From NCBI RefSeq assembly GCF_013141715.1, contig NZ_WHOA01000072.1, positions 117,287-181,286 on the forward strand: DNA of 64,000 nucleotides, read 5' to 3'. The notes under the pieces are model-generated. The model was given only the letters and a program-made list of their open reading frames with translations, made no database searches and was not told the DNA's origin. Origin of the DNA: Paenibacillus phytorum. GTDB taxonomy: Bacteria; Bacillota; Bacilli; Paenibacillales; NBRC-103111. Below, piece by piece: positions 44,323 through 54,048 of the stretch. The number at the start of each line of letters is the position of its first letter. The stretch's first letter is position 1. Both the position numbers and the translations under genes were made by a program.

Positions 44323-47300
44323 CTATATGAATAACTCCATCTGCTTAACATCCCCTAATCGCTCTAACGAAATCGGTGCGTAATCACGGAAATAAGCCTG
44401 ATTAATTTCCTTCTCTTTCGTCATCACTAGTTTGCTCCCATTCGCCGCTTGTCTGAGCCTGCAGCTAAAGACGACAGGGAAATAGTCTTTGAGAAATTTC
44501 CCTTCCGCATGCGCGGTGAGCGCTATAATTTGGAAACCGAGCTGTTCGGCAATAAAAAAGACAGGACTCAAGACATGATCGCTCGACGCTTTCCCGAAAG
44601 GATTATCCAGGATTACGGTACGATGTCTTTTCATATTTGCTTGAATATGCTGACGTTTTTCAGCGACGTAGTTGAGTAATCCCAAGAATAGCGTCATATT
44701 CTTGCTCCATTTTTCCCCGCCGGACCAATTATTAGACTGCTCCCAGGAGAAGGAAGCCTTCGTTACGTTATTTTCATTGGTTACTTTGCGGCAGGAGACT
44801 TTCATCGGTCTTTCTTGCAAAACAATGTGCAGAAGCTGCTTGGTATCCAACCATTTTTCGATCTCCTTACGAACGGTGGATTTCACTTCCTGCCCGTTGT
44901 CATCGCGGTAGTGTCCCTTTTCAAGTTCGGCCAATATCCATTCCAGATGCTTGCGCAGATGGTCCTTGGCCTCCAGCTCATCCCATTCAGGAATTTGGAA
45001 CGAGTAAATGTGCTTCCACTGGTCCTCAACCTTTACTCTGGTTTTATTAGGGATATCTCGAAGTTCAGAAGCAATCAGCTTTATATGGCTGTGCACATGA
45101 ATAATATACTGCTCTAGCTGCTGATTATGGGTGCGCATCGTTTCTTCTGCAACATGGTTGACACGTTCAATCCGGCTGTGCATTTTCTGTTGAAATTGCG
45201 TTAGCTCCTGATAGTTGTCTTTTTTCTCGACACCTTGCTCGGCCATGTCTCTCATTTTGATATCTTTGATTTGTTTCCTGCAAAAATCGATAAAATGAAC
45301 TCTCGCTTTTTTTACCGATGTCTCTTCTGCTTCCAGTTCCTTCATAACGGCGGATAGCAAAGTCACGGATTTTCGGACCAGTTTCATTCTGTCATTCGGA
45401 AACTCGGCTTTCAGCTCTTGCGTGATAAATGACGCCTGAATGAGCGGATTTTCAAAACCATGCATGATTTTATATTGATTTAAGTATTGGATAACGTCTT
45501 CTATTTTACCTAATTGGGCCTGAATTTGTGTATGCTGCTGCTGTAATCCAGTCTTCTGCTGCTGCAGGCGTGTATCTTCGCTTTGGACTTGCTCTTGCAC
45601 CACAGTCAGAGACTCCGTGAAGGCTATAGGTAGCTCACCCGAATGCGCAGTGCCATACTGCTCAATGAGTAGTTTAATAGTCGTCGCTAGTGCATCAAAT
45701 TGCTTCTCAACTCGCGTAAATTCTTCTTTGTCACGAGACATCCGAGATTCATAGTCCTTGAGCTCCGATAACAGCTGCGACATCTGTTCTTCACCGGTCA
45801 CAGAAAACGCAAGATCCTCATTCAAATCCAAGTCCGCTTGTTCGAGTCGAAGCTTATTCATCTCCTTCTCCAACGTTGTTCTGCTAGTCTTTGCATGATT
45901 CCACTCCGCTTCAAGCTGCTGACGCCCTTGGGATATGCGATTTAACTTGAGATTTAAATCCTTCCGTTCAGTTTTCAACCACTCTATGCTATGATTCGCT
46001 TCAATCGGCTGCACATCAACAGTTTCCATATACAGATCTTGATTTTGAAGACTTGATTTTTCGGTTCTCAAATAGTTCATTCTGCTTTTCACGGATTCGA
46101 ACTGCAGCTTCACTTGCTCCATAGAGCGCTGCCTGCTATCCAACTTGCTTTGCTGATCTTCTGCCTGTTCAGCAAGCTGATCGATGGCCCCGTTCAATGC
46201 GGAGATTTCTTTCCCCAGCTCAACATATGTCCGTCCTTTTTCAATCCATTGCTGAAGCTGGACCATTTCACCTTTTTGCTCGTCCATGATGTTACTGTGC
46301 TGCTGAATCGTTTGCTCAGCCAGTCGCACCGATTTCCTGATTGAATCCTCTTGGTTCTCTAATTCACGCACTTGTTCGCGCTTAAGTCCAACTTGCCTTT
46401 CCATTTCTTGTACGACCTCAAGCGGGTATGAAGCAATGAATCGACTGAAAGAAGTTTGTAAATCAGAAGTACGCTGCAATTCACTTTCCTTTACTCTACG
46501 TGCTGTCAGAACCTCTTCACCTTTTTGAGATATCGTTTGTTTCCAGCTCACAAATTCCTCGACATCCGCATTTTCACGCCAATGCATCGGTTCAACCCAA
46601 GCTTTTTCTTGCACAGCTATCGGCGTATCCATATTGGCTAGACGCGATGCTTCTTGCGATGAGATGACTTGAATCGGGAACTGCATATCCTCCGCATACT
46701 GCCGCAGCTTGCTCGTTAATAACCCAACCTCTTCTTCTGTCGTAATCAAAGTCACTGACCAAAGAGGATGTGTCATTGCCCGCTCGGTTAGGTCTAAGCC
46801 CTGCAAATATTGAATGCCTGTCTCCAATAACGCGAATTGATTACGCCATTTTTCCACCAATCCTGCCACATAGACATCAGCAAAAAAGGCATGTTGGTAG
46901 CTATAATCATCGATATAACGGAAAGCCAGACGCTCTTTCAACAAGTAAGCTTCCTTTTCCAGGTGCAGCTTTTCCAAATCCTCCCTAAGCCGTTCTTCAA
47001 TCGAACTCTGCTTCTCATAAACGGATGAGAGTCTCCCCCATGAAGACCTGTAAGCAGCGATTTCAGAAAGCATAGATTGATGCTCTTTTTTGAATGCTTC
47101 GAGATTTTGCTCAGAGCTGACGCGTTCCACATAGGCGATCTTGAGCTGTTCACTAACTCGTTCCAGTTCTCTCCCGCTTTCCTCTTTACCGAATGCCAAC
47201 TCCTTGTTCTTCTGCACAAGGTGCACGTTGCTATCATCCAACTTCTGATAACGCTGAATCCAATCCGGCATACTGCCTTCCATGCTCTCGACTGCTGGAT

Positions 47301-48753
47301 TTGCCAAAACATTGATCCTAAGAACGTCCCTATCTTTCTCACGAGCCTGCACAATGGATCTATGTTCAATGAGCTGCTTGTTCAATTCCTCAAGTTCGCT
47401 CGATAGATCTCTCAAAATCGTTTCCTCTAAGGCCGTCCTATTCTGATGAGCATCTAATTCCTGCCTGAGTTTCTCTTCTTCCACCTGCCACTCTTGCTCT
47501 ATCTTGCTGTAAAAACTGCGAATTTGCCCACTATTATTGATCCATGCTTCCCGAAGATCCCCTTCTTCTTGGGTATTACCGAACTGATCAAGTTCGCGCT
47601 GCAAATAATTCATGCGCTCTTCTGCAGAGGTCCACTGCTGCTTGTAGTCGGCTAAACGCAGAGAGTAGTAGTGCTGCTTAGCACTTCGTACTTGCGTCTC
47701 TTTCCGCTCAACGTCTTCCTCGACCAATCTCAGCTTTGTTTCCAAAGCGGATTGCTCCTGCTTTTGCTTGGCAATCTGAAGGGATTCTTTCTTCCGAGCC
47801 AATAACTGCAACTGCTGATCGCATTCTGACATATGACGGTGCCATTGTGAAAGCTTAGTGGTTTCCTCATTTTTCTGCTCATTCACTAATAACCAATAGG
47901 CCTTCGTTTCAGCCTGGGCAGCTGCATAAGCCATCTGTTTAGCATCCATTTTGGCAAAATGAAGCACATAGCCATCCAATTCAACGAGGATTTTCTTATT
48001 TTCTTCGATTTTCTCTTTTAACTCTTTATATTTTTTGAAGCTGTCCCTGTGCATTTCAAAATTATTCGCGAACTCGCCTTGTTCATATCCTGCCATTGCA
48101 TCTTCTACCGTTGGGATCAACAAGCGATCGAACAACTGGCTCGTCGTTTTACATTCATCAAAAAAGCTCTCTACTCCGCCCTCTGAGCTATTGATCTTCG
48201 CAATTCGATCCCACTCTGATGCGATAATGTGATAATCGTTTTCCAATACTTTCTTGTACTCTTTCATCGTGGGAGGTAGCTTCGCGTTCATTCTTTTCGA
48301 CGTCATCTGGTGGTAATAATCATGGATTTCGCCTTTATCGGCTGCTCTAAGGCTGCCTGCACTTTCCTTGACAAAAGGTATCCGATCAATGGCATCGGCA
48401 TCAAGCTCCGGATAATCATAGACATACCGATAAGAATCTATCCCTGTTGCTGTCAGAAACAAACTAACGCAAGTGACCACATATCTCCGTGGCCGTTCAC
48501 TCAGAATCCACTCGATCGCGATATGCGCAGGGCCGTTTTCGAGACTTAACGTATCCTTCATTTTACGACCGGCAAGTTCCGCATGCGGTAGTATGGCTTG
48601 AATGGCAGATTGGATAAAAACCGTCTTGCCCCCTCCATTTTCCAGAAGAATCGCACCATTATGCCCATCGAAATGAAACAATTCGTCGTTGTAGCGCTTA
48701 TTTCCATCCTCATAGACCACATTCGTAAAACGTATTTTAGAGATGGCTGGCAT
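44323..48753 (-). CDS. jetC: Wadjet JetC, SMC/MukB-like ATPase
   Basis: About 1476 residues. The N-terminal ATPase half has Walker A ENGGGKT (about 38-44). Long coiled coils rich in Glu, Gln and Lys surround a hinge near the middle. The C-terminal half has the signature NWSGGEKWSKN and Walker B VILDNPFGKAS. JetC is the motor of the JetABC loop extruder that recognises small circular DNA. ATG 48753 is chosen for GAGGGAAG upstream and overlaps jetB by 17 nt. The in-frame extension to 48846 lacks a ribosome binding site. The gene is intact. Confidence 0.93.
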   Translation of the reverse strand: MPAISKIRFTNVVYEDGNKRYNDELFHFDGHNGAILLENGGGKTVFIQSAIQAILPHAELAGRKMKDTLSLENGPAHIAIEWILSERPRRYVVTCVSLFLTATGIDSYRYVYDYPELDADAIDRIPFVKESAGSLRAADKGEIHDYYHQMTSKRMNAKLPPTMKEYKKVLENDYHIIASEWDRIAKINSSEGGVESFFDECKTTSQLFDRLLIPTVEDAMAGYEQGEFANNFEMHRDSFKKYKELKEKIEENKKILVELDGYVLHFAKMDAKQMAYAAAQAETKAYWLLVNEQKNEETTKLSQWHRHMSECDQQLQLLARKKESLQIAKQKQEQSALETKLRLVEEDVERKETQVRSAKQHYYSLRLADYKQQWTSAEERMNYLQRELDQFGNTQEEGDLREAWINNSGQIRSFYSKIEQEWQVEEEKLRQELDAHQNRTALEETILRDLSSELEELNKQLIEHRSIVQAREKDRDVLRINVLANPAVESMEGSMPDWIQRYQKLDDSNVHLVQKNKELAFGKEESGRELERVSEQLKIAYVERVSSEQNLEAFKKEHQSMLSEIAAYRSSWGRLSSVYEKQSSIEERLREDLEKLHLEKEAYLLKERLAFRYIDDYSYQHAFFADVYVAGLVEKWRNQFALLETGIQYLQGLDLTERAMTHPLWSVTLITTEEEVGLLTSKLRQYAEDMQFPIQVISSQEASRLANMDTPIAVQEKAWVEPMHWRENADVEEFVSWKQTISQKGEEVLTARRVKESELQRTSDLQTSFSRFIASYPLEVVQEMERQVGLKREQVRELENQEDSIRKSVRLAEQTIQQHSNIMDEQKGEMVQLQQWIEKGRTYVELGKEISALNGAIDQLAEQAEDQQSKLDSRQRSMEQVKLQFESVKSRMNYLRTEKSSLQNQDLYMETVDVQPIEANHSIEWLKTERKDLNLKLNRISQGRQQLEAEWNHAKTSRTTLEKEMNKLRLEQADLDLNEDLAFSVTGEEQMSQLLSELKDYESRMSRDKEEFTRVEKQFDALATTIKLLIEQYGTAHSGELPIAFTESLTVVQEQVQSEDTRLQQQKTGLQQQHTQIQAQLGKIEDVIQYLNQYKIMHGFENPLIQASFITQELKAEFPNDRMKLVRKSVTLLSAVMKELEAEETSVKKARVHFIDFCRKQIKDIKMRDMAEQGVEKKDNYQELTQFQQKMHSRIERVNHVAEETMRTHNQQLEQYIIHVHSHIKLIASELRDIPNKTRVKVEDQWKHIYSFQIPEWDELEAKDHLRKHLEWILAELEKGHYRDDNGQEVKSTVRKEIEKWLDTKQLLHIVLQERPMKVSCRKVTNENNVTKASFSWEQSNNWSGGEKWSKNMTLFLGLLNYVAEKRQHIQANMKRHRTVILDNPFGKASSDHVLSPVFFIAEQLGFQIIALTAHAEGKFLKDYFPVVFSCRLRQAANGSKLVMTKEKEINQAYFRDYAPISLERLGDVKQMELFI

Positions 48754-49498
48754 GTTCGCTTCCCTCCCCCTCATTTGCATTGCTTTGATATAAAAACTCC
48801 AAAATGCCGCGGTTATATTCCAGCTCCATAAAATAACGCTGCACAACCACTTTCGCCTTTTCAGTTAACGTAATTTCCTGATTACCAATATCGATCACTA
48901 ACTCTTGCGCGACCAGAAACTTGCGGACAGAGTCCATAAAGCTAACCCGGCTAATCGTATTCCCGCTTTGCCTCGCAGCTGTTTCCTTGATATCGTCCAT
49001 GGCACTCCATTTTTCAATCAAGGCCGTCCAATTATAGGAAAACTCCTGCTCCATCTCTCTTAATTCAGCTTCAGGATGCGTCTTCAATAACGCTATTCGC
49101 TCATTCACAAGCTCCGTCCACTCTTCAATTCCGATAAAACTTCTCGTTGGCTCCATCGTTTGGTAGCTGTCATAAAAGGCTCCAATCAATACGATGATAC
49201 TGACATACATCAGATAGAGATCCGCATTCACGGCATTCGCCCTCAGATAGGTACGTTTAATCACTTCGTTGTTCATATGAAAAGGCGATAGCCGTGTCTC
49301 CGGAATCATATACAGCTGTTCACCGGCAATAACCGTTACGCAATCGACCTCTCGCGCGAATTGATCCACTAGCCCTCGCACTACATCGTCCGCCATGTAT
49401 TCTTGGAGCCATTCTTTGCCAACCGCGTTATCGCGAGCGAGCAAAGTATAGATGCGAAAAGCTCTCATTACTGTCCCATTTTCAAGTCCAATTGTCAT
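48737..49498 (-). CDS. jetB: Wadjet JetB (kite-like subunit, DUF4194-type)
   Basis: A 253-residue protein starting at ATG 49498 after GGGGAGAACAGG, overlapping jetA by 17 nt. Winged-helix-like segments are suggested near residues 185-235 (ISRVSFMDSVRKFLV, ITLTEKAKVVVQRYFME). In SMC-like complexes this position is the MukE/kite subunit that binds the JetC-JetA core and DNA. The call rests on gene order, size and neighbours as much as on sequence. Confidence 0.87.
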   Translation of the reverse strand: MTIGLENGTVMRAFRIYTLLARDNAVGKEWLQEYMADDVVRGLVDQFAREVDCVTVIAGEQLYMIPETRLSPFHMNNEVIKRTYLRANAVNADLYLMYVSIIVLIGAFYDSYQTMEPTRSFIGIEEWTELVNERIALLKTHPEAELREMEQEFSYNWTALIEKWSAMDDIKETAARQSGNTISRVSFMDSVRKFLVAQELVIDIGNQEITLTEKAKVVVQRYFMELEYNRGILEFLYQSNANEGEGSEHASHL

Positions 49499-51008
49499 CC
49501 TGTTCTCCCCACGAAATCAACATATTCTGAATGCTAAACCTATCGTTTACCTTAATAATATCTTCTTGCTCAATGATGACCAGACAGCGGCTTCCCAGAA
49601 GCATATACATATCTTCCAGCAACGTCCCCGGCTCTTCATTCTGCTGCTTATCCCTATCATCCGCCCGAAGGGGACTTCTTTGATGCAGATAGATCCAAAA
49701 ATCGTAGAAAGTTCTCTCACCCAGCAGTCTTGCATGCTCGCTCTCTTCGAACAGCTGAATGAACGGTTTCAATTCAACTTGGCCCTGTTCTTCCATCCTT
49801 TGCAACAGCTGCTCCATCAGAATCTTGTACAACTTTTTCTGCATCGTCTGGTACCGGTATTCGTCGCTGTCTCCGCCAAGTTCCAGAAACTTGTCATCCC
49901 GCTCTTGTCCGCTGCCGTCTTCCAGCATATTTTGCTCAGCCCACACGCTTAAAAGCGACCACATCTTCGTCTCTTGTACCGGTAAGAACGGGACCAGCAC
50001 ACCTTTCATCGTCTCCAAAGGCAATGGCGTACTAAAGATAAGAGAAGCAATATCCTGATCAAAATTAAAGGAATCCAACCCGGTATAATATAAGGATTCT
50101 TGCGCTGCGCCAAGTGCATGTGATTTCAACACCATACTCTGATGAAATAGATCCGAGTGCTCGCCATGCACCTTCTCCAGCTCATTGGATATGCGTAAAA
50201 TTAACTCATAAGGCCGTTGATCTGCTTGTCTAACTGTTTGTGCCTGAACGCGATCCTTCGTCTCCTTCACGAATTGCCGCAGTTCTTCAAACTCTTCATT
50301 TTCCATCTGCAATCGCAAATAAATATCTTCCAGCAGACCTTTATAACGTCCGAACGTCTCTTCAGACACGATATTTCTTTTCAACTCATGCTCCAGCTTG
50401 ACCATCCGTTCCTGCAAAGCTTCCACATCGATTCGCATTTCATTAATTTGCCGCAGGGCTCCTTCGAACTCGCCCTTTTCCAATTGCTTGCGTAGTACCA
50501 ACTGATGAATTGATAATTGAAATTCGGTATAAAATTCCTTGGTCGCAAAAATAAGCTCCAACCCATCTTCGTCGAGCGTGTAGTACTGCGTATTCGTTTT
50601 TAAGTCGAAGGCATTCGCTTTCAGAATCGATATATAAATATGTTCCTTCTGACCGGATTCCCAATTCATAAACGTAAAATCCCGTTTCTTCCCTGTCGTC
50701 GGGCGAAACACTTGCGTGATCTGCCTGGCCAGATCCTCAAATTCGATATCGTCCAAATCGATGAAGATCCCCGTCACTTTCAAAAGAAACTCGGCTAAGT
50801 CTTTGACACCCGCCTTATTGTTTCGCATCAACTTCTGCTCAAAAAAGTAAAGCAGCGTCAATAGCCCAAGCTCCATGAAATCTATCGGTTTATTTTGCCG
50901 ATCGGTTTGCCGCTTTCTCTGAAGCTCATAGAGCGGATCAAAAAGTGCCAGCTTGGTCATACGTTCCCTAAACCCGGAAATAACCTGACCAATTTCTATG
51001 TAATCCAT
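49482..51008 (-). CDS. jetA: Wadjet JetA (MukF/kleisin-like subunit)
   Basis: About 508 residues. An N-terminal winged-helix region (RMTKLALFDPLYELQRKRQ, with FMELGLLTLLYFFEQKLM) is followed by a central coiled coil (about 185-275) and a C-terminal winged helix, the layout of a MukF-like kleisin. ATG 51008 is chosen because GGAGG lies 8 nt upstream. It overlaps the jetD end by 13 nt. It links the two JetC heads in the loop-extruding complex. Confidence 0.9.
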   Translation of the reverse strand: MDYIEIGQVISGFRERMTKLALFDPLYELQRKRQTDRQNKPIDFMELGLLTLLYFFEQKLMRNNKAGVKDLAEFLLKVTGIFIDLDDIEFEDLARQITQVFRPTTGKKRDFTFMNWESGQKEHIYISILKANAFDLKTNTQYYTLDEDGLELIFATKEFYTEFQLSIHQLVLRKQLEKGEFEGALRQINEMRIDVEALQERMVKLEHELKRNIVSEETFGRYKGLLEDIYLRLQMENEEFEELRQFVKETKDRVQAQTVRQADQRPYELILRISNELEKVHGEHSDLFHQSMVLKSHALGAAQESLYYTGLDSFNFDQDIASLIFSTPLPLETMKGVLVPFLPVQETKMWSLLSVWAEQNMLEDGSGQERDDKFLELGGDSDEYRYQTMQKKLYKILMEQLLQRMEEQGQVELKPFIQLFEESEHARLLGERTFYDFWIYLHQRSPLRADDRDKQQNEEPGTLLEDMYMLLGSRCLVIIEQEDIIKVNDRFSIQNMLISWGEQDDNWT

Positions 51009-52042
51009 GCTGTGTGCCTCCAAATCGTACAAAGCTCGTGTGTAGGTAATATTTCTTGGGGGAAGTAACCGCCTGCTCTTAAGCAATCACTTATCTTAAC
51101 TTGTTCCTCCGCTGTAAAATGAGACATGAATGCTTGCACAGCTCGCTCATTGTCTCGTTGGTTTTCTTTGCCGTATGTAAAATCCCTGCTCAGACATGCT
51201 CGATAAAAGGGAAGCGCCGGTTTCGCCGGACTGCCGAAAAGGGCAAGCACCCGCTCATTGAACAGATGCCATATGGAAATTCCTTCTTTATCTATATCGC
51301 CAAAATAGTAGAACTCGTGAGCAGCGTCCCTGAGCGGAAGCTGCATCGACAGCAGCTCAATGCTTTTCGTAACACGATAACCGCCACCAAAAATTAGCGT
51401 GGCGAACGGAACATCCGGCAAAACTTGCAACAGCGCTTGATAGGTCGTTTTATTTTCAACAATAAGATGCTTATGAACCGCATTGGTCAGGCCATATGGA
51501 TTCACAGCAAACATCAAGGGATCATCCACAGGGAGAATAAGCAACTTGTCCCACAAACCGATTCGGACCAGCAGCTCTTTCCCTTGCTTCTCCGTTATCC
51601 ATTTCTCATCAGCAACAAGCTCAAAGCTTCGCTCCGGTTCCGGTGCGGGAGTGCTTGGAAGCATATTCTTTTTCAAATAAGCATCTATTCGTTCAATAAA
51701 AGGCCTATCTTTCTCCCAAATGCTAGCTTCTAAAGAATAATAGTTATCCAGTTGAATGAACGGATGCAGAAGTAGTCTGGCCCGATGGATTTCCTTATGC
51801 GTATCTTCCTTTAAACGATTCTTATGCACTCTATATTGATAGGCAAGGGATGGTTGTTTACCTGTTCTCCCGTTGCGCTGAACCATCTGTATAATCCCCT
51901 CAGATTCAAGCTCCAGTACCGACCGAGAAAATTCTTCATAGGTACATGGCTCTCCTAGAAATATTGTTTCTAATTCTGAAAGTGAAACTGTGCTCTTCTT
52001 CAAAGATTGTAAATACCTGCGTAATTGAGAAATGGGGTACAT
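50996..52042 (-). CDS. jetD: Wadjet JetD nuclease (toprim, DUF2220-type)
   Basis: A 348-residue protein starting at ATG 52042 after AGGAGC. An N-terminal winged-helix part is followed by a toprim domain with the likely catalytic Glu195 (IVENKTTY) and Asp249-x-Asp251 (YFGDIDKEG). JetD cuts the circular DNA once the JetABC motor has reeled it in. It is encoded first here, the D-A-B-C order. Its promoter is probably disrupted: the IS200/IS605 element ends only about 38 bp upstream of the start codon. Confidence 0.92.
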   Translation of the reverse strand: MYPISQLRRYLQSLKKSTVSLSELETIFLGEPCTYEEFSRSVLELESEGIIQMVQRNGRTGKQPSLAYQYRVHKNRLKEDTHKEIHRARLLLHPFIQLDNYYSLEASIWEKDRPFIERIDAYLKKNMLPSTPAPEPERSFELVADEKWITEKQGKELLVRIGLWDKLLILPVDDPLMFAVNPYGLTNAVHKHLIVENKTTYQALLQVLPDVPFATLIFGGGYRVTKSIELLSMQLPLRDAAHEFYYFGDIDKEGISIWHLFNERVLALFGSPAKPALPFYRACLSRDFTYGKENQRDNERAVQAFMSHFTAEEQVKISDCLRAGGYFPQEILPTHELCTIWRHTAWIT

Positions 52043-52079
52043 GTACAGTTGCTCCTGTTTGAGAATATATGCCTATTAT

Positions 52080-52250
52080 TTGAACCTCTCATGACTAAAG
52101 TCACGAGATTCTTGGGTAGTATCTTCTAACGAAGAGAAGTTTACCAAGCTACCCCTGTCGTTCCGACAGTTCGTGTAGTTACTACACAGTAAGCAGTCTT
52201 TTGCCTTCGGCAAGAATGTTTAGGCTTGCATTGAAATCTCTGTCGTGATG
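52080..52250 (-). ncRNA. Probable omega/reRNA region of TnpB (right end of the IS)
   Basis: In IS605-type elements the TnpB guide RNA is transcribed from the 3' end of tnpB through the right end, and its guide is the flanking host sequence. The right-end hairpin at 52107-52088 and the adjoining 3' part of tnpB fit this. The guide would begin ATAATAGGCATATATTC at 52079, i.e. the jetD leader. The 5' limit is a guess. Confidence 0.4.
52088..52107. repeat. Right-end hairpin of the IS element
   Basis: CTCATGACTAAAGTCACGAG can fold as an imperfect hairpin (ATGACT/AGTCAC core). It mirrors the copy at the other end and is the type of subterminal hairpin bound by Y1 transposases. Confidence 0.75.
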
Positions 52251-53288
52251 CGTTCCACAAACTGGGCAATTCCATTCACGCAAGTTCAGGTCTTTTACAT
52301 CTTTATTTTGGTAGCCACAACACGAACACAACTGCGAAGATGCGAAAGTTTTGCCTACCCTCACGACAATACGACCATACCATTTCGCTTTGTACTCTAG
52401 CATGGAGCGAAACATCGACCAAGATACTTCACTAATCGCTTTAGATAATAATTTACCGTTCCCCAGCATGTTTGTTACTTGCAAGTCTTCAACCGCAATG
52501 ATGTCGTGGTTTTTGACAATATGCGTTGAAATCTTATCTAAGTAATCTTTTCTTGTATTCGCGATATGTTCATGTATTTGAGCAACTTTGATGCACTGCT
52601 TGTACCAATTGTAGCTACCTTTAATCCTACGTGAAAGTTTACGCTGTGCCCTTGCCAGTTTCTCTTCAAGTGTGCGAAAGAATTTAGGATTGCCAAACAC
52701 TTCACCACTGGATAGAATTGCAAAATCTTTCAAGCCAACATCTATCCCTACTTCATTGCCTGTTTTGGGCAACTCATGGATTTCAACTTCCGCAAGTACA
52801 GATACAAAATATTTACCTGATGGATTGCGTCTAACCGTAGCGTTTAATATACGACCTTCGATTTCACGACTTTTGGAAAATTTCACTAGCCCGATTTTAG
52901 GTAACTTGATCAGATTGTCTACAATTTCAATATTTCCATTCGTGTAGTTTGTTTTGTAAGACTGTACAGGATTCTTCTTGCTCTTAAATTTAGGCGTATC
53001 GTTTTGTTTTTTGAAAAAGCGATTGTAAGCATCACTCAAATTCCTTAGTGCATTTTGTAAAGAAAATTTGTCTGGTTCTTTCAACCAGTCTATTTCTTGT
53101 TTTAGTTTTGTGAGTTCAGCAGAACATGCACTATAGGTTAAGCCTTTGCCTGTCTCTTTGAACGCATCGTTCCATTGGGCAAGAAAATGATTAAACACAA
53201 AGCGACTGCATCCAATCGTTTTGTTGATGAGTGTTGCTTGTTCTGGCGTGGGGTAAATGCGGTATTTGTAAGCTCTTTTCATTAACAT
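52182..53288 (-). CDS. tnpB: TnpB, RNA-guided endonuclease of the IS605 family
   Basis: A 368-residue protein. An N-terminal helix-turn-helix-like region precedes the RuvC-like nuclease with Asp183 (GIDVGLKDF), Glu267 (AVEDLQV) and Asp351 (HDRDFNAS). The zinc finger uses Cys321/Cys324 and Cys341/Cys344. All catalytic residues are present. TnpB uses the omega RNA to cut DNA next to the target-adjacent motif, here probably TTGAT, and keeps the element at its site. It starts 6 bp after tnpA ends. Confidence 0.95.
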   Translation of the reverse strand: MLMKRAYKYRIYPTPEQATLINKTIGCSRFVFNHFLAQWNDAFKETGKGLTYSACSAELTKLKQEIDWLKEPDKFSLQNALRNLSDAYNRFFKKQNDTPKFKSKKNPVQSYKTNYTNGNIEIVDNLIKLPKIGLVKFSKSREIEGRILNATVRRNPSGKYFVSVLAEVEIHELPKTGNEVGIDVGLKDFAILSSGEVFGNPKFFRTLEEKLARAQRKLSRRIKGSYNWYKQCIKVAQIHEHIANTRKDYLDKISTHIVKNHDIIAVEDLQVTNMLGNGKLLSKAISEVSWSMFRSMLEYKAKWYGRIVVRVGKTFASSQLCSCCGYQNKDVKDLNLREWNCPVCGTHHDRDFNASLNILAEGKRLLTV

Positions 53289-53294
53289 TGCATT

Positions 53295-53696
53295 TCACTT
53301 CACTTTCTGATTCTGAATGTAAGTTCTTATCTGTGCTTCGGTATGTTCACTTACTGTTGCAACAAAATAAGAAGGATTCCACAGATGACCTCCCCACAAT
53401 TGCTTTTTAATCTTAGGAAACTCTTTAAACAAATGTCTCGCGGAAACACCTTTTAACGCTTTAATCATACTAGGTACTGAATGCTGTGGTGAACAATCCA
53501 CTAGGATATGAACGTGATCGAAGTCACTTTTAATTTCAGATATAGTGAAATTGTTATCGGTTGCAATTTGAATAAGAATTTCTTTTAGTCTTATGTCTAT
53601 TTCTTCAACAAGAATCTTGTGACGGTACTTTACGCACCACACGATGTGGTACTGAATGGCATAGACGTATCCACGACCATGCTTAATTTCTGACAT
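53295..53696 (-). CDS. tnpA: TnpA, Y1 HUH transposase of the IS200/IS605 family
   Basis: A 133-residue protein of normal length. The HUH motif is DHVHILVD (His61, His63) and the catalytic Tyr126 lies in IRTYIQNQ. It cuts and joins single-stranded DNA at the hairpin ends. ATG 53696 is chosen because AGAGGTG lies 8 nt upstream; the longer in-frame ORF to 53783 lacks a ribosome binding site. It appears intact. Confidence 0.95.
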   Translation of the reverse strand: MSEIKHGRGYVYAIQYHIVWCVKYRHKILVEEIDIRLKEILIQIATDNNFTISEIKSDFDHVHILVDCSPQHSVPSMIKALKGVSARHLFKEFPKIKKQLWGGHLWNPSYFVATVSEHTEAQIRTYIQNQKVK

Positions 53697-53842
53697 ACAA
53701 TCACCTCTGACTAAAGAATAACATATGTCAGTTTTATTTCCTACAGAAGCCTTCATTATTAAAGGGATTGTTGCAATATTCACCGAAACATATGTCGGAT
53801 AGTTAACGTGGCAATAGCTACGCCCTATCCGAAGTTTTCTAA

Positions 53843-53862
53843 CTCACGACTAAAGTCATGAG
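53843..53862. repeat. Left-end hairpin of the IS element
   Basis: CTCACGACTAAAGTCATGAG, the counterpart of the right-end hairpin. It lies about 16 nt inside the presumed TTGAT insertion point. Confidence 0.75.
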
Positions 53863-53939
53863 TTTGCAAAAACTTTCCATCAAAATTTCAAAGGTTGAAG
53901 GATTGATAGGCCATTGGGAAGTAGTTCTATCCAATAAAA

Positions 53940-53974
53940 AAAGCCTGTTTGAGCGATTAGGCCCAAGCAGACTT
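53940..53974 (-). terminator. Intrinsic terminator of the YesMN sugar operon
   Basis: An 11 of 13 paired hairpin (AAGTCTGCTTGGG with CAAACAGGCTT, read on the minus strand) followed by seven T. It lies about 75 bp past the last permease gene. Confidence 0.75.
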
Positions 53975-54048
53975 TATCAAAATGATGTTTCCACTTCGAT
54001 TTCCTTCCAATCGTTTTCGTCCCTTTTTCAGTATAGCACAGCGAGTTG

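Larger units (their letters stand above)
52080..53878 (-). mobile_element. IS200/IS605-family insertion sequence
   Basis: About 1.8 kb carrying tnpA and tnpB on the minus strand. Matching 20-nt imperfect hairpins lie near both ends (53843-53862 and 52088-52107, both of form CTCAYGACTAAAGTCAYGAG). The left end follows TTGAT (minus 53883-53879) and the right end finishes in TTCAA (52084-52080), both typical of the family. These exact ends are inferred by eye and may shift by a few bases. The element lies between the Wadjet operon and the terminator of the sugar ABC operon, and both genes look intact. Confidence 0.85.
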
